Positions 45,238-53,535 of a stretch of 64,000 nt of DNA are shown here, piece after piece. The position numbers were made by a program, and so were the translations under genes. Below the pieces are notes generated by a model. That model did not search any database, was not told the DNA's origin, and saw only the letters and a list, made by a program, of their open reading frames with translations. Each line of letters opens with the position of its first letter. Positions within the stretch are counted from its first letter, which is position 1. This stretch comes from VFKU01 sp038916785 (GTDB lineage: Bacteria > Hydrogenedentota > Hydrogenedentia > Hydrogenedentales > GCA-2746185), in assembly GCA_038916785.1 (NCBI GenBank), contig JBCLBO010000004.1, forward strand, positions 16,269 to 80,268, written 5' to 3'.

Positions 45238-45573
45238 TCAGCCCCGCGCCCGGCGCGTCCGCAAACGCAGCGCGCCCCAAGCGGCTGCGGCGGTGGCTCC
45301 ACCCGCGGCCATTAGCAGGAGGGGCGTCGCCGCATGGCTCAGGCGCAAGGAGGCCGCGTCGAGCCGCCCCAAGATGCCCGGCACATTTTCGAGGATCCAC
45401 GCGGGGACATTCACGGCCCCCACGAAGAGCGCGCAGACGCCGGCCAGTGCGAGCACGCCGCCCGTGCTCGCGGCCCACGCCTGCCGGACGCGCCGCCGCG
45501 CGCAGGAGTTAGGGCGCGCAGCCCAAACCGCCGGCCGATCCAGCTCTTCGCAGGCCGCTCCGCTCGAGGCCAT
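45238..45573 (-). CDS. Possible small membrane protein
   Basis: 111 aa from the second in-frame ATG (45573). Two convincing transmembrane helices (GGVLALAGVCALFVGAVNV and ATPLLLMAAGGATAAAAWGA) are separated by a short helical loop. The N-terminal 30 residues contain a CEEL and an Arg-rich stretch. It overlaps on the opposite strand with another possible gene (45293-45826); the N-terminal third of that frame looks less protein-like, so I favour this one over the shared part. Confidence 0.4.
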   Translation of the reverse strand: MASSGAACEELDRPAVWAARPNSCARRRVRQAWAASTGGVLALAGVCALFVGAVNVPAWILENVPGILGRLDAASLRLSHAATPLLLMAAGGATAAAAWGALRLRTRRARG

Positions 45574-45826
45574 TCGCCTCGCCGACGCCGACGCCGCCCG
45601 TGCCACGCGCGAGGACTACTCACTCACCGGAGCGATACTCGCAGGGCTGGGCGCGCTCGCGATGTTTGCCGGACGCGCGATCGCCTACGGACCCTGGGCC
45701 GTAGGCCTCTACAGCGCCGGCACGATCGCGATCGTCACCGGATTCGGCCTCGCCATCTTCGGCGCCGTGTTACGCCTGCTCGCGCGACCGCTGATCGATC
45801 CCGCAGACCCCGGTCCAGCCCGCTGA
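45293..45826 (+). CDS. Possible small membrane protein, start unresolved
   Basis: The part from about 45590 is persuasive: DYSLTGAILAGLGALAMFAG and SAGTIAIVTGFGLAIFGAVL form two membrane helices, with G/C-rich third positions, ending PLIDPADPGPAR. There is no ATG, GTG or TTG in that frame near 45590. The only in-frame start is a GTG at 45293, and the intervening 100 residues (Ala/Ser/Arg-rich) lie antisense to the previous gene and look non-coding. It may use a rare start, have lost its 5' end, or be fortuitous. Confidence 0.3.
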   Translation: MAPPAAISRRGVAAWLRRKEAASSRPKMPGTFSRIHAGTFTAPTKSAQTPASASTPPVLAAHACRTRRRAQELGRAAQTAGRSSSSQAAPLEAIRLADADAARATREDYSLTGAILAGLGALAMFAGRAIAYGPWAVGLYSAGTIAIVTGFGLAIFGAVLRLLARPLIDPADPGPAR

Positions 45827-46024
45827 TCCCAGGACTCGCCATGATCGGAGCTCAGCCCGCTTCCATTTTGCGAATCACGCCAATTCAACGCTCGCCAATG
45901 TGGAAGCGGCGTCCCGCCGCTTCAAAAAAGCCGGGAACGCCTCTGCGCCCCTGACAATGTCAACTCGCTCTAGACCCCGCCCCCGTCCGCGTGCTAAACT
46001 GGTAATTCCTCAGCGGCTTTCCAC

Positions 46025-46100
46025 GCGCTCGTAGCTTAGTGGATAGAGCACTAGCCTCCGGAGCTAGGGGTCGTAGGTTCGAATCCTACCGAGCGCGCCA
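46025..46100 (+). tRNA. tRNA-Arg (anticodon CCG)
   Basis: 76 nt with encoded CCA. Acceptor gcgctcg pairs with cgagcgc; the D arm contains gcttagtggatagagc; the anticodon stem ctagc/gctag encloses the loop ctccgga, anticodon ccg (reads CGG Arg codons); the T arm is gtagg-ttcgaat-cctac. A possible -10 (taaact) lies at 45994. No integrase gene or attachment-site duplication is seen beside it. Confidence 0.96.
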
Positions 46101-46182
46101 TTTTTCCCCCCTTCGCCCCGCCGCCCAGCGTGATACAATTCGGGCATGTAACGATCACGCGCCGCACACGCGTATCCGGGTC

Positions 46183-46365
46183 CTGACGCACGAAGAGACC
46201 CGTTTCTGGCATAGCCGATTCAATCGTCATTTTCGCGACACCCACCAGGATCGAATCGTCCAGCGCTGTGTGCAAGAAGCCCGCACCAACGGGTATTCCG
46301 GTTACGCAATCTTCGACGCCTACGAAAAACTCGTGGCCCGCGGACCAATTTCCCCGGCAAAGTGA
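46183..46365 (+). CDS. Small hypothetical protein, start unresolved
   Basis: About 60 residues with natural composition: THEETRFWHSRFNRHFRDTH, then QDRIVQRCVQEARTNGYSGY and AIFDAYEKLVARGPISPAK. No ATG, GTG or TTG is in frame between the tRNA and this stretch. The first in-frame start (46039) lies inside the tRNA gene, so I give a CTG as nominal start. A TACAAT box at 46134 could drive it. Its 5' end may be frameshifted, or it may use a rare start. Confidence 0.4.
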   Translation: MTHEETRFWHSRFNRHFRDTHQDRIVQRCVQEARTNGYSGYAIFDAYEKLVARGPISPAK

Positions 46366-46371
46366 TCGCAA

Positions 46372-46398
46372 CGGGAGGGTCGCGCTCCCGCGCGACCG
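46372..46398. repeat. Short palindromic repeat, gggagggtcgcgctccc family, copy 1
   Basis: The palindrome gggagggtcgcgctcccgcg lies just behind the small ORF and before the response regulator. Further copies are at 46936-46954 and 63730-63756. Confidence 0.85.
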
Positions 46399-46407
46399 AA
46401 GAGCGGC

Positions 46408-46782
46408 TTAGGGCTTCGGCCGGGTCAATTCTGTCACCGCGCGCCGGAGCTCATCGAAATCACAGGGTTTCATCAACGCCCGATCCGCGCCCGTCAGAAG
46501 CGCGCGGTCCAGATTGGCCTTGATGCAGATTCCACCACGGCCCGACAACGCGATGATTTTCACGGTGGGCGCATCGCGGCGGAGGTCGCGGATGACCTCC
46601 GCGCCGTCCATATTCGGCATGATGAGGTCCGTGATCACGACATCGGTGGGACGGTCGCGGAAGACCTTGAGCCCCGTCGCGCCATCGGCCGCCTCGCAGA
46701 CCTCGTGCCCGTCGCGCTCCAATGCCAGGCGCACCGCTTCCCGCATATCGTCTTCGTCATCCAGGACGAGTACGCGTGCCAT
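46408..46782 (-). CDS. Single-domain response regulator
   Basis: 124 aa from ATG 46782 (an upstream ATG 5 codons earlier is also possible). It is a complete CheY-like receiver: RVLVLDDEDDMREAV with the acidic pocket, phospho-Asp in VVITDLIMPNMDG near residue 52, and the Lys in RALMKPCDFDEL near 105. There is no output domain. No kinase gene is next to it; it may take phosphate from a distant histidine kinase. Confidence 0.92.
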   Translation of the reverse strand: MARVLVLDDEDDMREAVRLALERDGHEVCEAADGATGLKVFRDRPTDVVITDLIMPNMDGAEVIRDLRRDAPTVKIIALSGRGGICIKANLDRALLTGADRALMKPCDFDELRRAVTELTRPKP

Positions 46783-47247
46783 GGCCCCTGCCATCCCCAT
46801 TGCGCCCACCCCGGACGCTTTACACCTAATCTCGTATAAAGCGTACCACACGAATCGGGGCGCCGAAGGGCCGAAATCCCCCGAAGACGCCGCCCGAGGG
46901 GCCCACCATTTCGAGGATAATCCCGAAGCCGGGAGGGGAGGGTCGCGCTCCCGCTCGGCCGACGCGATTCACCCCATCTCCTGCAAAGAAATCAGCAAAG
47001 GACCGAAGGTCTCATTGGGGGACATGATTTACACGATTGACAAGATTCCAAAAAAACTCTGTCCCTTAAATCATGGAAATCCTGTCCACCCTTGTTCTGG
47101 TCCTCGGAAGGGCGGTCTTGTCTCTTCAAACCCCGGCTACGGCCAATCGAGAACTCACTTGAGCTATCCTTCGCGGTGTAACCTGGAATGCGCAGCTCTT
47201 GTGTCTGAGTACTCGCGGCATTCGACCGCGATCGAGGAGGACCGGCC
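46783..47247. other. Intergenic region with dispersed repeats
   Basis: It contains copy 2 of the gggagggtcgcgctccc palindrome (46936-46954) and a text-like repeat with gatttacacgattgacaag and aaatcatggaaatcctgtcc at 47024-47095, related to one near 21813. The last 80 bp hold GGAGG at 47236, the ribosome site of the DinB-type gene. No gene is seen. Confidence 0.5.
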
Positions 47248-47772
47248 ATGGACGACCTGAAGTATCCCATCGGAAAATTCAAAATGACCGGCGAGGTCTC
47301 GCCCGCAGCTCGCCTGCAATACATCCGCGAGATCGCCCAGACGCCCGGCGCCCTCCGCGCGGCCGTGAAGGGACTCAGCGACTCGCAACTCGACACGCCG
47401 TACCGGCCCGGCGGATGGACCCTGCGCCAGGTCGTGCATCATCTGCCCGACAGCCACATGAACAGTTACATCCGCTTCAAGCTCGCAGGCACCGAGGACA
47501 ACCCGGCGATTCGGACCTACGAAGAACAACTCTGGGCCGAACTCCCCGACGCGAAGTCTGGACCGGTGGCGATGTCGCTCGACCTTCTCGATGCGCTGCA
47601 CATCCGCTGGGTCGCGCATTTGAACAACCTCGCGCCGGCCGGCTTCGCGCGCGCCTTCGTGCATCCAGCGCTCGGCCCCGTGCCGCTCGACAAGGCGCTC
47701 GCACTCTACGCCTGGCACGGCCGCCACCACGTAGCGCATATCACCTCGCTACGCGCCCGGCAAGGGTGGTAG
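47248..47772 (+). CDS. DinB/YfiT-type metal-dependent transferase
   Basis: 174 aa. This is a DinB four-helix protein of the YfiT/BstA subfamily (metal-dependent thiol transferases). It opens YPIGKF, the typical YfiT start. The three metal-ligand His are in WTLRQVVHHLPDSHMN near residue 68 and WHGRHHVAHI near 155. PYRPGGWT is also a subfamily mark. The gene is preceded by GGAGG and stands alone. In bacteria without bacillithiol the thiol partner is unclear, so the substrate is not assigned. Confidence 0.88.
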   Translation: MDDLKYPIGKFKMTGEVSPAARLQYIREIAQTPGALRAAVKGLSDSQLDTPYRPGGWTLRQVVHHLPDSHMNSYIRFKLAGTEDNPAIRTYEEQLWAELPDAKSGPVAMSLDLLDALHIRWVAHLNNLAPAGFARAFVHPALGPVPLDKALALYAWHGRHHVAHITSLRARQGW

Positions 47773-47943
47773 GGGGGCGCCGCTCCCCGAGAGGAAACTT
47801 TACGCGCGCCCAGGGAATGAATGGTTCGAGGCAGCAGGACGCCATCGCTCACCGCTCACCGGTTTTGAAACAGGTCGGATTTTGCTACCGCAGTCCCAAT
47901 TCTGTGACCCAGCGTTGTTGCTGCTAGGCTAAAGGCCTGTAAC

Positions 47944-48021
47944 AAATCCCAACGATCGTAGCATGGGCGGCCCGCCCATGCGGGTTCATGGCGGCCCGCC
48001 CATGCGGGTTCATGGCGGCCA
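47944..48021. repeat. 24-bp tandem repeat with palindromic core
   Basis: Unit ggcggcccgcccatgcgggt plus tcat repeats exactly at 47967-47990 and 47991-48014, with a partial third copy. The first copy is embedded in a longer segment (47944-47986) also found at 13920-13961. The core gggcggcccgccc is palindromic. Confidence 0.9.
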
Positions 48022-48041
48022 TTGTTAGAAGCTTTGAGTCC

Positions 48042-48135
48042 TGTGCCCCGGTAGGGGCAAATGATAGCAGCCAGCCGATTTATCGGCGGGTGCGGGATAC
48101 CCCAAGAACTAGAGTCCCGTAGGGACGGCTGAAAG
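48042..48135. repeat. Palindromic repeats of the gtcccgtagggac family
   Basis: gccccggtaggggcaaatga, then agccgatttatcggcggg, then agtcccgtagggacggctga. These are the same elements, in the same order, as in the left half of the cluster at 11110-11410. Confidence 0.75.
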
Positions 48136-48165
48136 GGGGATCAGCGAAATGCCATCGGCGCGAAG

Positions 48166-48194
48166 TTGACGCCTACAACGCAGTCTGGTACAAT
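48166..48194 (+). promoter_or_regulatory. Sigma-70-type promoter of the pal operon
   Basis: TTGACG (48166-48171) and TACAAT (48189-48194) are separated by exactly 17 bases. Transcription would begin near 48201, giving an 80-base leader before the pal ATG, with GGAGG at 48271-48275. It is the clearest promoter in the window. Confidence 0.7.
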
Positions 48195-48283
48195 GCGCCG
48201 CAAGGGGGCAAGCCCACCTATTTCATTTCCGCGAGTGGAACCGTGTCCGACCACAGTGTCGGCGCTATGTGGAGGTCAGTCCA

Positions 48284-48811
48284 ATGTTGAAGAAAGTTGT
48301 GAACGTATCGGGGGGTTTGGTGTGGGTGTTGAGTCTAGCGCTGCTGGCGACCGGCTGTAAGGGCAACGGCGACGACGTAGTGCTCACGCCGGACTTGACG
48401 GCTTCGGGTCCGGGCGCGGGCGATACCAATGGCGAAGGACTGCCGGAGATTGACGAGAACACACTCTTCGATTCCAACAGTGGATTGCAGAACGTCTACT
48501 TCGACTACAACAGCCACGCCCTCAGTCAGGGTGCGCTCGATATCCTCCAGCGCAACGCGGACCTGATCCGTCAGGTGCCGAACGTGATGATTCAGATTGA
48601 AGGCCACTGCGACGATCGCGGCACGCAGGAATACAATCTCGCGCTCGGCGAGAAGCGCGCGCTGACGACCCGCGAACACCTGATCAAGCTCGGCATCTCA
48701 GCCAACCACATCGTCACCATCAGCTACGGTGAAGAAATGGCCGCCGTGCAGGGTTCCGGCGAGAGCGTCTGGTCGCAGAACCGCCGTTGCGAATTTAACA
48801 AGGCGATGTAA
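48284..48811 (+). CDS. pal: Peptidoglycan-associated lipoprotein
   Basis: 175 aa from ATG 48284 with GGAGG eight bases upstream. The signal peptide ends in a lipobox (LLATGCKG). A flexible linker leads to an OmpA-C domain: VYFDYNSHALSQGALDILQR, VMIQIEGHCDDRGTQEYNLALGEKRA and the final TISYGEE and NRRCEF. Asp and Arg residues in GHCDDRG and NRR bind diaminopimelate. The protein anchors the outer membrane to peptidoglycan as part of Tol-Pal. The CpoB-like gene follows; tolQRAB are not in this window. Confidence 0.95.
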   Translation: MLKKVVNVSGGLVWVLSLALLATGCKGNGDDVVLTPDLTASGPGAGDTNGEGLPEIDENTLFDSNSGLQNVYFDYNSHALSQGALDILQRNADLIRQVPNVMIQIEGHCDDRGTQEYNLALGEKRALTTREHLIKLGISANHIVTISYGEEMAAVQGSGESVWSQNRRCEFNKAM

Positions 48812-48846
48812 TCCGGCCCCGCAAGGGGCGGCGGAGGGTGGGCGCC

Positions 48847-49779
48847 ATGCGGTTTCGCAACGCCGCGGTGATTTGTGCCGTGGGGGGCGTCTTGGTGTTT
48901 CCAGGATGCGCCACCGCGGGCCCGAGCAGCGACGACCTGCGCAGCACGGTATTCGCCACACATCGGATTGTTCAGGGTCTCGAAGCAAATCTCTCGGGTA
49001 CGGTGTCCAAACTTAGCGAGACGACCGCTTCGTTGACCACCCGGCTCGATGCAACCGACCAAGAGCTGCGCCATCTATCGAGTATAGCGCAGGAAAACCA
49101 ACGCAAGATCGAGCGCCTGCAAACCAGTCTCGATTCGCTCACGGCCACGCTCTACCGCCACTTTAATCTGTCGCCGCCGCAGCCCATCGCGGCACCGGCC
49201 GCGACCTTCCCCTCGATCGGTGCGGCCACAGGGCCCACGCCGATTCTGGGGGGTGGAGTCGTGGTCGAGCCCACAACCGTGACCGGGCCGCGCCCCGCCG
49301 CGACTACTCCCGGACCCACGACAATTTTGCCGCCGCTCGATGCCGCCGGGGCACCTTCGGTGGCCGCGCCGGCTCCCATTCCTTCAGTCACTGCGGCCGA
49401 CGAAGTAGAACACTATCGTTCCGCCCAAGCCTTGTATGCGCGGGACGACTTCGCAGGCGCTTTGAAACAGTACGACGACTATCTGAAACAGTTTCCGAAC
49501 AGCTCGAACACTGGGAACGCCGCGTTCTGGAAGGCGCAGTGTTCCTTGCGATTGAACGACTACCCGCAGGCCATCATGGGCTTCGAGGAAATGCGCGCAA
49601 GGTATCCCACCAGCGACAAGGTACCGACCGCCATGCACAACCAGGCGGTGGCCTACTCCCGGCTCGGGCAGAACCAGCGGGCAATCGAACTCTTCCAACT
49701 GCAAATCCGGGAATACCCCGACCACCCGGCCACGGAAGGCGCGCGGGAGAAATTGCGCCAGTTGCAGGCCCAGCCTTAA
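48847..49779 (+). CDS. cpoB: CpoB/YbgF-like Tol-Pal coordinator lipoprotein
   Basis: 310 aa from ATG 48847, preceded by GGAGGG. The signal peptide ends in VFPGCAT, suggesting a lipoprotein, unlike E. coli CpoB, which is periplasmic. Residues 40-105 are a coiled coil (LSETTASLTTRLDATDQELR), then a Pro/Ala/Thr linker, then TPR repeats: YRSAQALYARDDFAGALKQY, AAFWKAQCSLRLNDYPQAI and AVAYSRLGQNQRAIELF. This coil-linker-TPR order is that of YbgF. It lies 35 bp after pal and is followed by a strong terminator, closing the two-gene operon. Confidence 0.88.
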   Translation: MRFRNAAVICAVGGVLVFPGCATAGPSSDDLRSTVFATHRIVQGLEANLSGTVSKLSETTASLTTRLDATDQELRHLSSIAQENQRKIERLQTSLDSLTATLYRHFNLSPPQPIAAPAATFPSIGAATGPTPILGGGVVVEPTTVTGPRPAATTPGPTTILPPLDAAGAPSVAAPAPIPSVTAADEVEHYRSAQALYARDDFAGALKQYDDYLKQFPNSSNTGNAAFWKAQCSLRLNDYPQAIMGFEEMRARYPTSDKVPTAMHNQAVAYSRLGQNQRAIELFQLQIREYPDHPATEGAREKLRQLQAQP

Positions 49780-49804
49780 CCGGGCGAGAATACCGTCTCA
49801 CCTC

Positions 49805-49837
49805 TGCCGCGCGGGGCGACCCGCGCGGCACTTTTTT
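49805..49837 (+). terminator. Rho-independent terminator of pal-cpoB
   Basis: A perfect 11-bp GC-rich stem (tgccgcgcggg / cccgcgcggca), a 4-base loop and then c followed by six T. It lies 25 bp after the cpoB stop. The following sugar-kinase gene therefore needs its own promoter or read-through. Confidence 0.9.
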
Positions 49838-49862
49838 CAGGCCAACACGAGGACATTCCAGG

Positions 49863-50879
49863 ATGCGCTACCTATTGGGGATGGACGTCGGCGGCACGAA
49901 GACCCACTGCCTCGTCGCCCGCGAAGACGGCCTCATCGCCGGATTCGGCGCGGCCGGCTGCGGCAGCTACGAATACCACGGCGTAGCGCCCGCGCTCCTG
50001 GAGAACACGAAAGCCGTGGATGCCGCCCTGGCCGCCGCCGGGATTAGCCTCAGCGACATCGCAGGCGTCGGCCTCGGCGTGGCGGGAGCCGATGTCCCCG
50101 CAAACTTCATCCTGCTCGAGGAGAAAATCTACACCCCGCTCTTCGGCGCCATCCCGCGCGCATTCAAAAACGATTCCTTCGCCGCCCTCCGCGGAGGCAC
50201 CCGCGACCCCTTCGGCATCGCCGTGGCCTGCGGCACGGACTCCGTTTGCGCTGGGCGCGACCGCGCCGGCGTCGAGACGCGGGTCGGCGGCTTCGGCCCG
50301 GAATTCGGCAACCGCTGCTCGGGTACGCTCATCGGCCGCGAAGGGCTGCAAGAAGTCTGGCGCGCACGCGACGGCATCGTCCCCCCAACGCGCATGACGG
50401 AGTTGTTCGTACGCCGCGCCGGTTGCCGCGATGTCGATGACCTCTTCGATGCCGTCTATACGCGCCGCCTGAGCTATGACTCGCTCGGACCTATGGCGAC
50501 AGTCGTGTTCGAGGCCGCCGTTGGAGGCGACGCCGCGGCCTGTGCTATCCTCACGAACGGTGGACGATTCCTCGCCGCGATGGTGAATGCCGTGGCGCGT
50601 CGCCTCGCAATGACCGCCGAAGTCTTCGACGTGATCATGGCTGGCAGCGTCTTTCGCGGGCAGGGGATCGTCCTCACCGACGCGTTCCGCGCCGGCGTTG
50701 CAAGCGTGTGCCCGCGCGCCCATTGCGTGCGGCCCGTGTTCGAGCCGGTCGTCGGCGCATTGTTCATGGGTTTCGACGCGGCGAGTCTCGACGTCGCGCC
50801 GCGCCTGCAAAAGTTGGAATCGAGTTTGGCCGAAGCCCAGTCGCGTTTCGCCGTGACACTGAAAGGTCAGCCACTATGA
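49863..50879 (+). CDS. BadF/BadG-family sugar kinase (N-acetylglucosamine kinase-like)
   Basis: 338 aa. It is an ASKHA-fold ATPase: RYLLGMDVGGTKTHCLVARE is the phosphate-1 motif, IAGVGLGVAGADVP near residue 60 follows, then FGIAVACGTDSVCAGR (phosphate-2-like) and GGFGPEFGNRCSGTLIGREG, and VIMAGSVFRGQG near 262. Family members without iron-sulfur Cys are mostly N-acetylglucosamine or glucosamine kinases. The gene overlaps the DUF1573 gene by ATGA, and a UDP-sugar pyrophosphorylase gene follows, consistent with amino-sugar activation. Confidence 0.88.
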   Translation: MRYLLGMDVGGTKTHCLVAREDGLIAGFGAAGCGSYEYHGVAPALLENTKAVDAALAAAGISLSDIAGVGLGVAGADVPANFILLEEKIYTPLFGAIPRAFKNDSFAALRGGTRDPFGIAVACGTDSVCAGRDRAGVETRVGGFGPEFGNRCSGTLIGREGLQEVWRARDGIVPPTRMTELFVRRAGCRDVDDLFDAVYTRRLSYDSLGPMATVVFEAAVGGDAAACAILTNGGRFLAAMVNAVARRLAMTAEVFDVIMAGSVFRGQGIVLTDAFRAGVASVCPRAHCVRPVFEPVVGALFMGFDAASLDVAPRLQKLESSLAEAQSRFAVTLKGQPL

Positions 50880-52009
50880 AATCCATCAACCGTTTTGCGT
50901 GCACACTCCTGTTCGCCCTTCCCGCGCTACTCGCGGCCTGCGCACCCAAGTCCGGCGACGCAACAACCGCCGATCAGTCCGAAGCCGACTTCGTCGATAG
51001 TGTCCGCCAAGCCGCCGCCCCGGCGCCCGCGCAGACTCCTGCCTTGACCCCCGCCGGTGCCGTCCCGAAAATCGAACTCCAGACCGACGCCTACGACATG
51101 GGCGTCGTGCCCAGCGACGCGATCGCGGTCCAAAAAATGAAGGTATTCAATCGCGGCGCCGCGCCCCTCAAGATCGAAAAAATCACCACCACCTGCGGCT
51201 GCACCACCGGCGAGATGGAGCAATCCTTGATCCCCGCGGGCGGCGAAAGCGACCTCATCATCCGCGTCGATCCGAAAAAGATTCCCGGGTTTTATTCGAA
51301 CAAGGTGCTAACGATCTACACCAACGACCCGGTCACTCCGCATTCGACGGTCAACGTGGTGACGCAGGTGCAGCCGGAAGTGGAATTCGATCCGGAGCAG
51401 CTCGATATCGGCAGGATCGATCTCGGCACGGGACTCAAAATCACCGCGCGCCTCAGGCAGTTGCAAGACGCGCCGCTCGAAGTCTCCGGCGCGGTCTTCC
51501 AGCGCGACTCGCCTTTCCTGCGCGCCTCGTCCGCGCTCGTGCCCGAGGCCGAGTGGCGCACGCCCGGCAAGCGCGAATACCTGCTCACCGTTGAAGTCCT
51601 CGCCGACGCGCCCGCGGACGCCTACGACGAATGGATCATCGTGTCGACAAACCTCACGCGCACGGCGCAGTTGCCCTACAAGTTCAAAGGCGCCGTCGTC
51701 GGGCCCTACGAGATCACCCCGCGGACGGTCGCGCTGCGCGCGGTCGAGCCTGGCCAGCCCCGGACCGACGTGCTCACGCTCACCGGCAAACAGGACGTGA
51801 AAATCGTCGAAGTCACGAATACCAACGGATCGGTCAAGGTGAGCCATCGCGCTACGGACAAGCCCACGCTCGTCACCTTCGACGTGGTCGTGCCAACGCG
51901 CACGCCCACTCCGTCCCTGCGCGACACCTGGAAGATCATTTTCGAAATGGACGGCAAACGCTACGAAGATTCGATTCCGGTCATCCTCATTCTCGCGAGC
52001 GAAAAATGA
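50876..52009 (+). CDS. DUF1573 domain lipoprotein
   Basis: 377 aa. Signal peptide with lipobox LLAACAPK. An Ala/Pro linker precedes a DUF1573 domain near residues 65-160: YDMGVVPSDAIAVQKMKVFN, then PLKIEKITTTCGCTTGEM, with the family's CGCT motif. The remainder is beta-rich and probably holds two further Ig-like domains (AVEPGQPRTDVLTLTG). The family is common in Planctomycetes, Verrucomicrobia and Bacteroidetes; role unknown. Start overlaps the kinase stop (ATGA). Confidence 0.88.
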   Translation: MKSINRFACTLLFALPALLAACAPKSGDATTADQSEADFVDSVRQAAAPAPAQTPALTPAGAVPKIELQTDAYDMGVVPSDAIAVQKMKVFNRGAAPLKIEKITTTCGCTTGEMEQSLIPAGGESDLIIRVDPKKIPGFYSNKVLTIYTNDPVTPHSTVNVVTQVQPEVEFDPEQLDIGRIDLGTGLKITARLRQLQDAPLEVSGAVFQRDSPFLRASSALVPEAEWRTPGKREYLLTVEVLADAPADAYDEWIIVSTNLTRTAQLPYKFKGAVVGPYEITPRTVALRAVEPGQPRTDVLTLTGKQDVKIVEVTNTNGSVKVSHRATDKPTLVTFDVVVPTRTPTPSLRDTWKIIFEMDGKRYEDSIPVILILASEK

Positions 52010-52082
52010 TTTGGCGTGCCGGTAGGGTTTAGGTAAAACGGGGGAGGGGCCGCGTGGCCGCCAGCCGCGCACGGCGAATATA

Positions 52083-53519
52083 ATGCCGCAACGCACTCGA
52101 ACAGATTCGCGCCGCGATGAGATCGCGTCGCGCCTGGACGCCTTCGGCCAGGGGCACCTGCTCCAGTTCTGGGCGGACCTCTCGGACGGCGAGCGCGAAC
52201 GCCTCGCCGCGCAGGCCGCCTCGCTCGATCTCCCGCTCATCGATCGCCTCGTCAAAACCTGGGTCATCGCCAAGCCCGAGCCGCAGCACTTCACACGCAT
52301 CGAGCCGGTCGACGTCTTGCCGGTGCCGTCGCCGGATCAGCCCGGCGCACGCGACGCCCAAGCCGCCGGCGAGGCCGCCTTGCGCGCGGGCCGCGTCGGA
52401 CTCGTGCTCGTCGCCGGCGGGCAAGGCACGCGCCTCGGATTTCACGGGCCCAAAGGCACCTTCCCAATCGGGCCCGTCACCGGCCGCACGCTCTTCCAAT
52501 ACCATGCGGATCGGATCCTCTACACGCAACGAAAATACGGCTGCGTCCTGCCCTGGTACATCATGGTCGGCGATACCAACGAGGCGGCCACGCGGGCGTA
52601 TTTTGAAGTCAACAACTATCTCGAGCTCGACAAGCGCAACGTCTTCTTCTTCACGCAAGGGATGATGCCGTCGGTCAACGAGTCCGGCCGGATATTCCTC
52701 GAATCGCCGGGCTCGATCGCCATGAACCCGAACGGCCACGGCGGCTGCATCCCCGCGCTCGCCGACATGGGCATTATCGCCGACGCCCGCACGCGCGGCA
52801 TCGACACGCTCAGCTATTTTCAGGTCGACAACTGGGCGATCAATCTCGCCGATCCCCATTTCATCGGCTATCACGTCCTCAACCACGGCGAATTTTCGTC
52901 GAAGGCCAAGCGGAAGACCGCGCCGTGCGAGGCGACCGGCGTGTTCTGCCTCTGCGACGGCCGCGTGCGCGTGCTCGAATACACCGAAATCGACATCTAT
53001 CCGGCGTTGCTCGATACCGACGCGAAGGGCAATCTCCTCCATTTCGCCGGAAACGCCGCCGCCCATGTGCTTTCCGTGGATTTCATCGATCGCGTCTACG
53101 CGAACTACGGCGAGTTTCCGTGGCACTGTTCGCACAAAAAAATCGCGCATATCAACGGGCGCGGCGAGCGGATCCAGCCCGAGAAACCGAACGGATTCAA
53201 GTTCGAGACCTTCGTGTTCGACGCGCTCGTCTATGCGCAAGGCCGGCCGATCACGCTCGAAATCGATCGCGTCGCCGAGTTCGCGCTCGCCAAGCAGATG
53301 GCCGGCCCCGGCGGGGTCGACGAGGCACGCGCGAACATGAACGCATACTGGGGCGAGTGGCTGTGCGCCGCGGGCTGCGCGCGCCCGCTCCACGGCGTGA
53401 ACATCGAGATTAGCCCGGTGTTCGCATCCACCCGCGAAGAGTTTGTGCAGCGCGCGCGCGGCCTACAGTGGCCCGCGGACGGCGACATCGCGATCACGGC
53501 CAGCGGCCGGTTCGCCTAA
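52083..53519 (+). CDS. UDP-sugar pyrophosphorylase, UDPGP/AGX type
   Basis: 478 aa. The eukaryotic-type UDPGP fold begins after an N-terminal helical part with LVLVAGGQGTRLGFHGPKG (nucleotide-binding, near residue 115) followed by TFPIGP. YIMVGDTNEAATRAYFE, MNPNGHGGCIPAL, the YFQVDNWAI block and PNGFKFETFVFDAL are all characteristic of UDP-GlcNAc/UDP-GalNAc pyrophosphorylases. It makes a UDP-sugar from UTP and a sugar 1-phosphate. With the BadF-type kinase upstream it could form a salvage route to UDP-GlcNAc, but the 1-phosphate-forming step is not visible here. Confidence 0.92.
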   Translation: MPQRTRTDSRRDEIASRLDAFGQGHLLQFWADLSDGERERLAAQAASLDLPLIDRLVKTWVIAKPEPQHFTRIEPVDVLPVPSPDQPGARDAQAAGEAALRAGRVGLVLVAGGQGTRLGFHGPKGTFPIGPVTGRTLFQYHADRILYTQRKYGCVLPWYIMVGDTNEAATRAYFEVNNYLELDKRNVFFFTQGMMPSVNESGRIFLESPGSIAMNPNGHGGCIPALADMGIIADARTRGIDTLSYFQVDNWAINLADPHFIGYHVLNHGEFSSKAKRKTAPCEATGVFCLCDGRVRVLEYTEIDIYPALLDTDAKGNLLHFAGNAAAHVLSVDFIDRVYANYGEFPWHCSHKKIAHINGRGERIQPEKPNGFKFETFVFDALVYAQGRPITLEIDRVAEFALAKQMAGPGGVDEARANMNAYWGEWLCAAGCARPLHGVNIEISPVFASTREEFVQRARGLQWPADGDIAITASGRFA

Positions 53520-53535
53520 TTCCGCGCCGCGCCAC

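Larger units (their letters stand above)
47773..48283. other. Intergenic region with repeats and the pal promoter
   Basis: Besides the repeats at 47944-48135 and the promoter at 48166-48194, no gene is credible. The stretch at 47790-47930 shows nothing recognisable. Confidence 0.5.

Noticed and set aside
46025..46100. tRNA-Arg as integration site of a genomic island
   Set aside because: No integrase gene and no direct repeat of the tRNA 3' end is seen in the following 18 kb.
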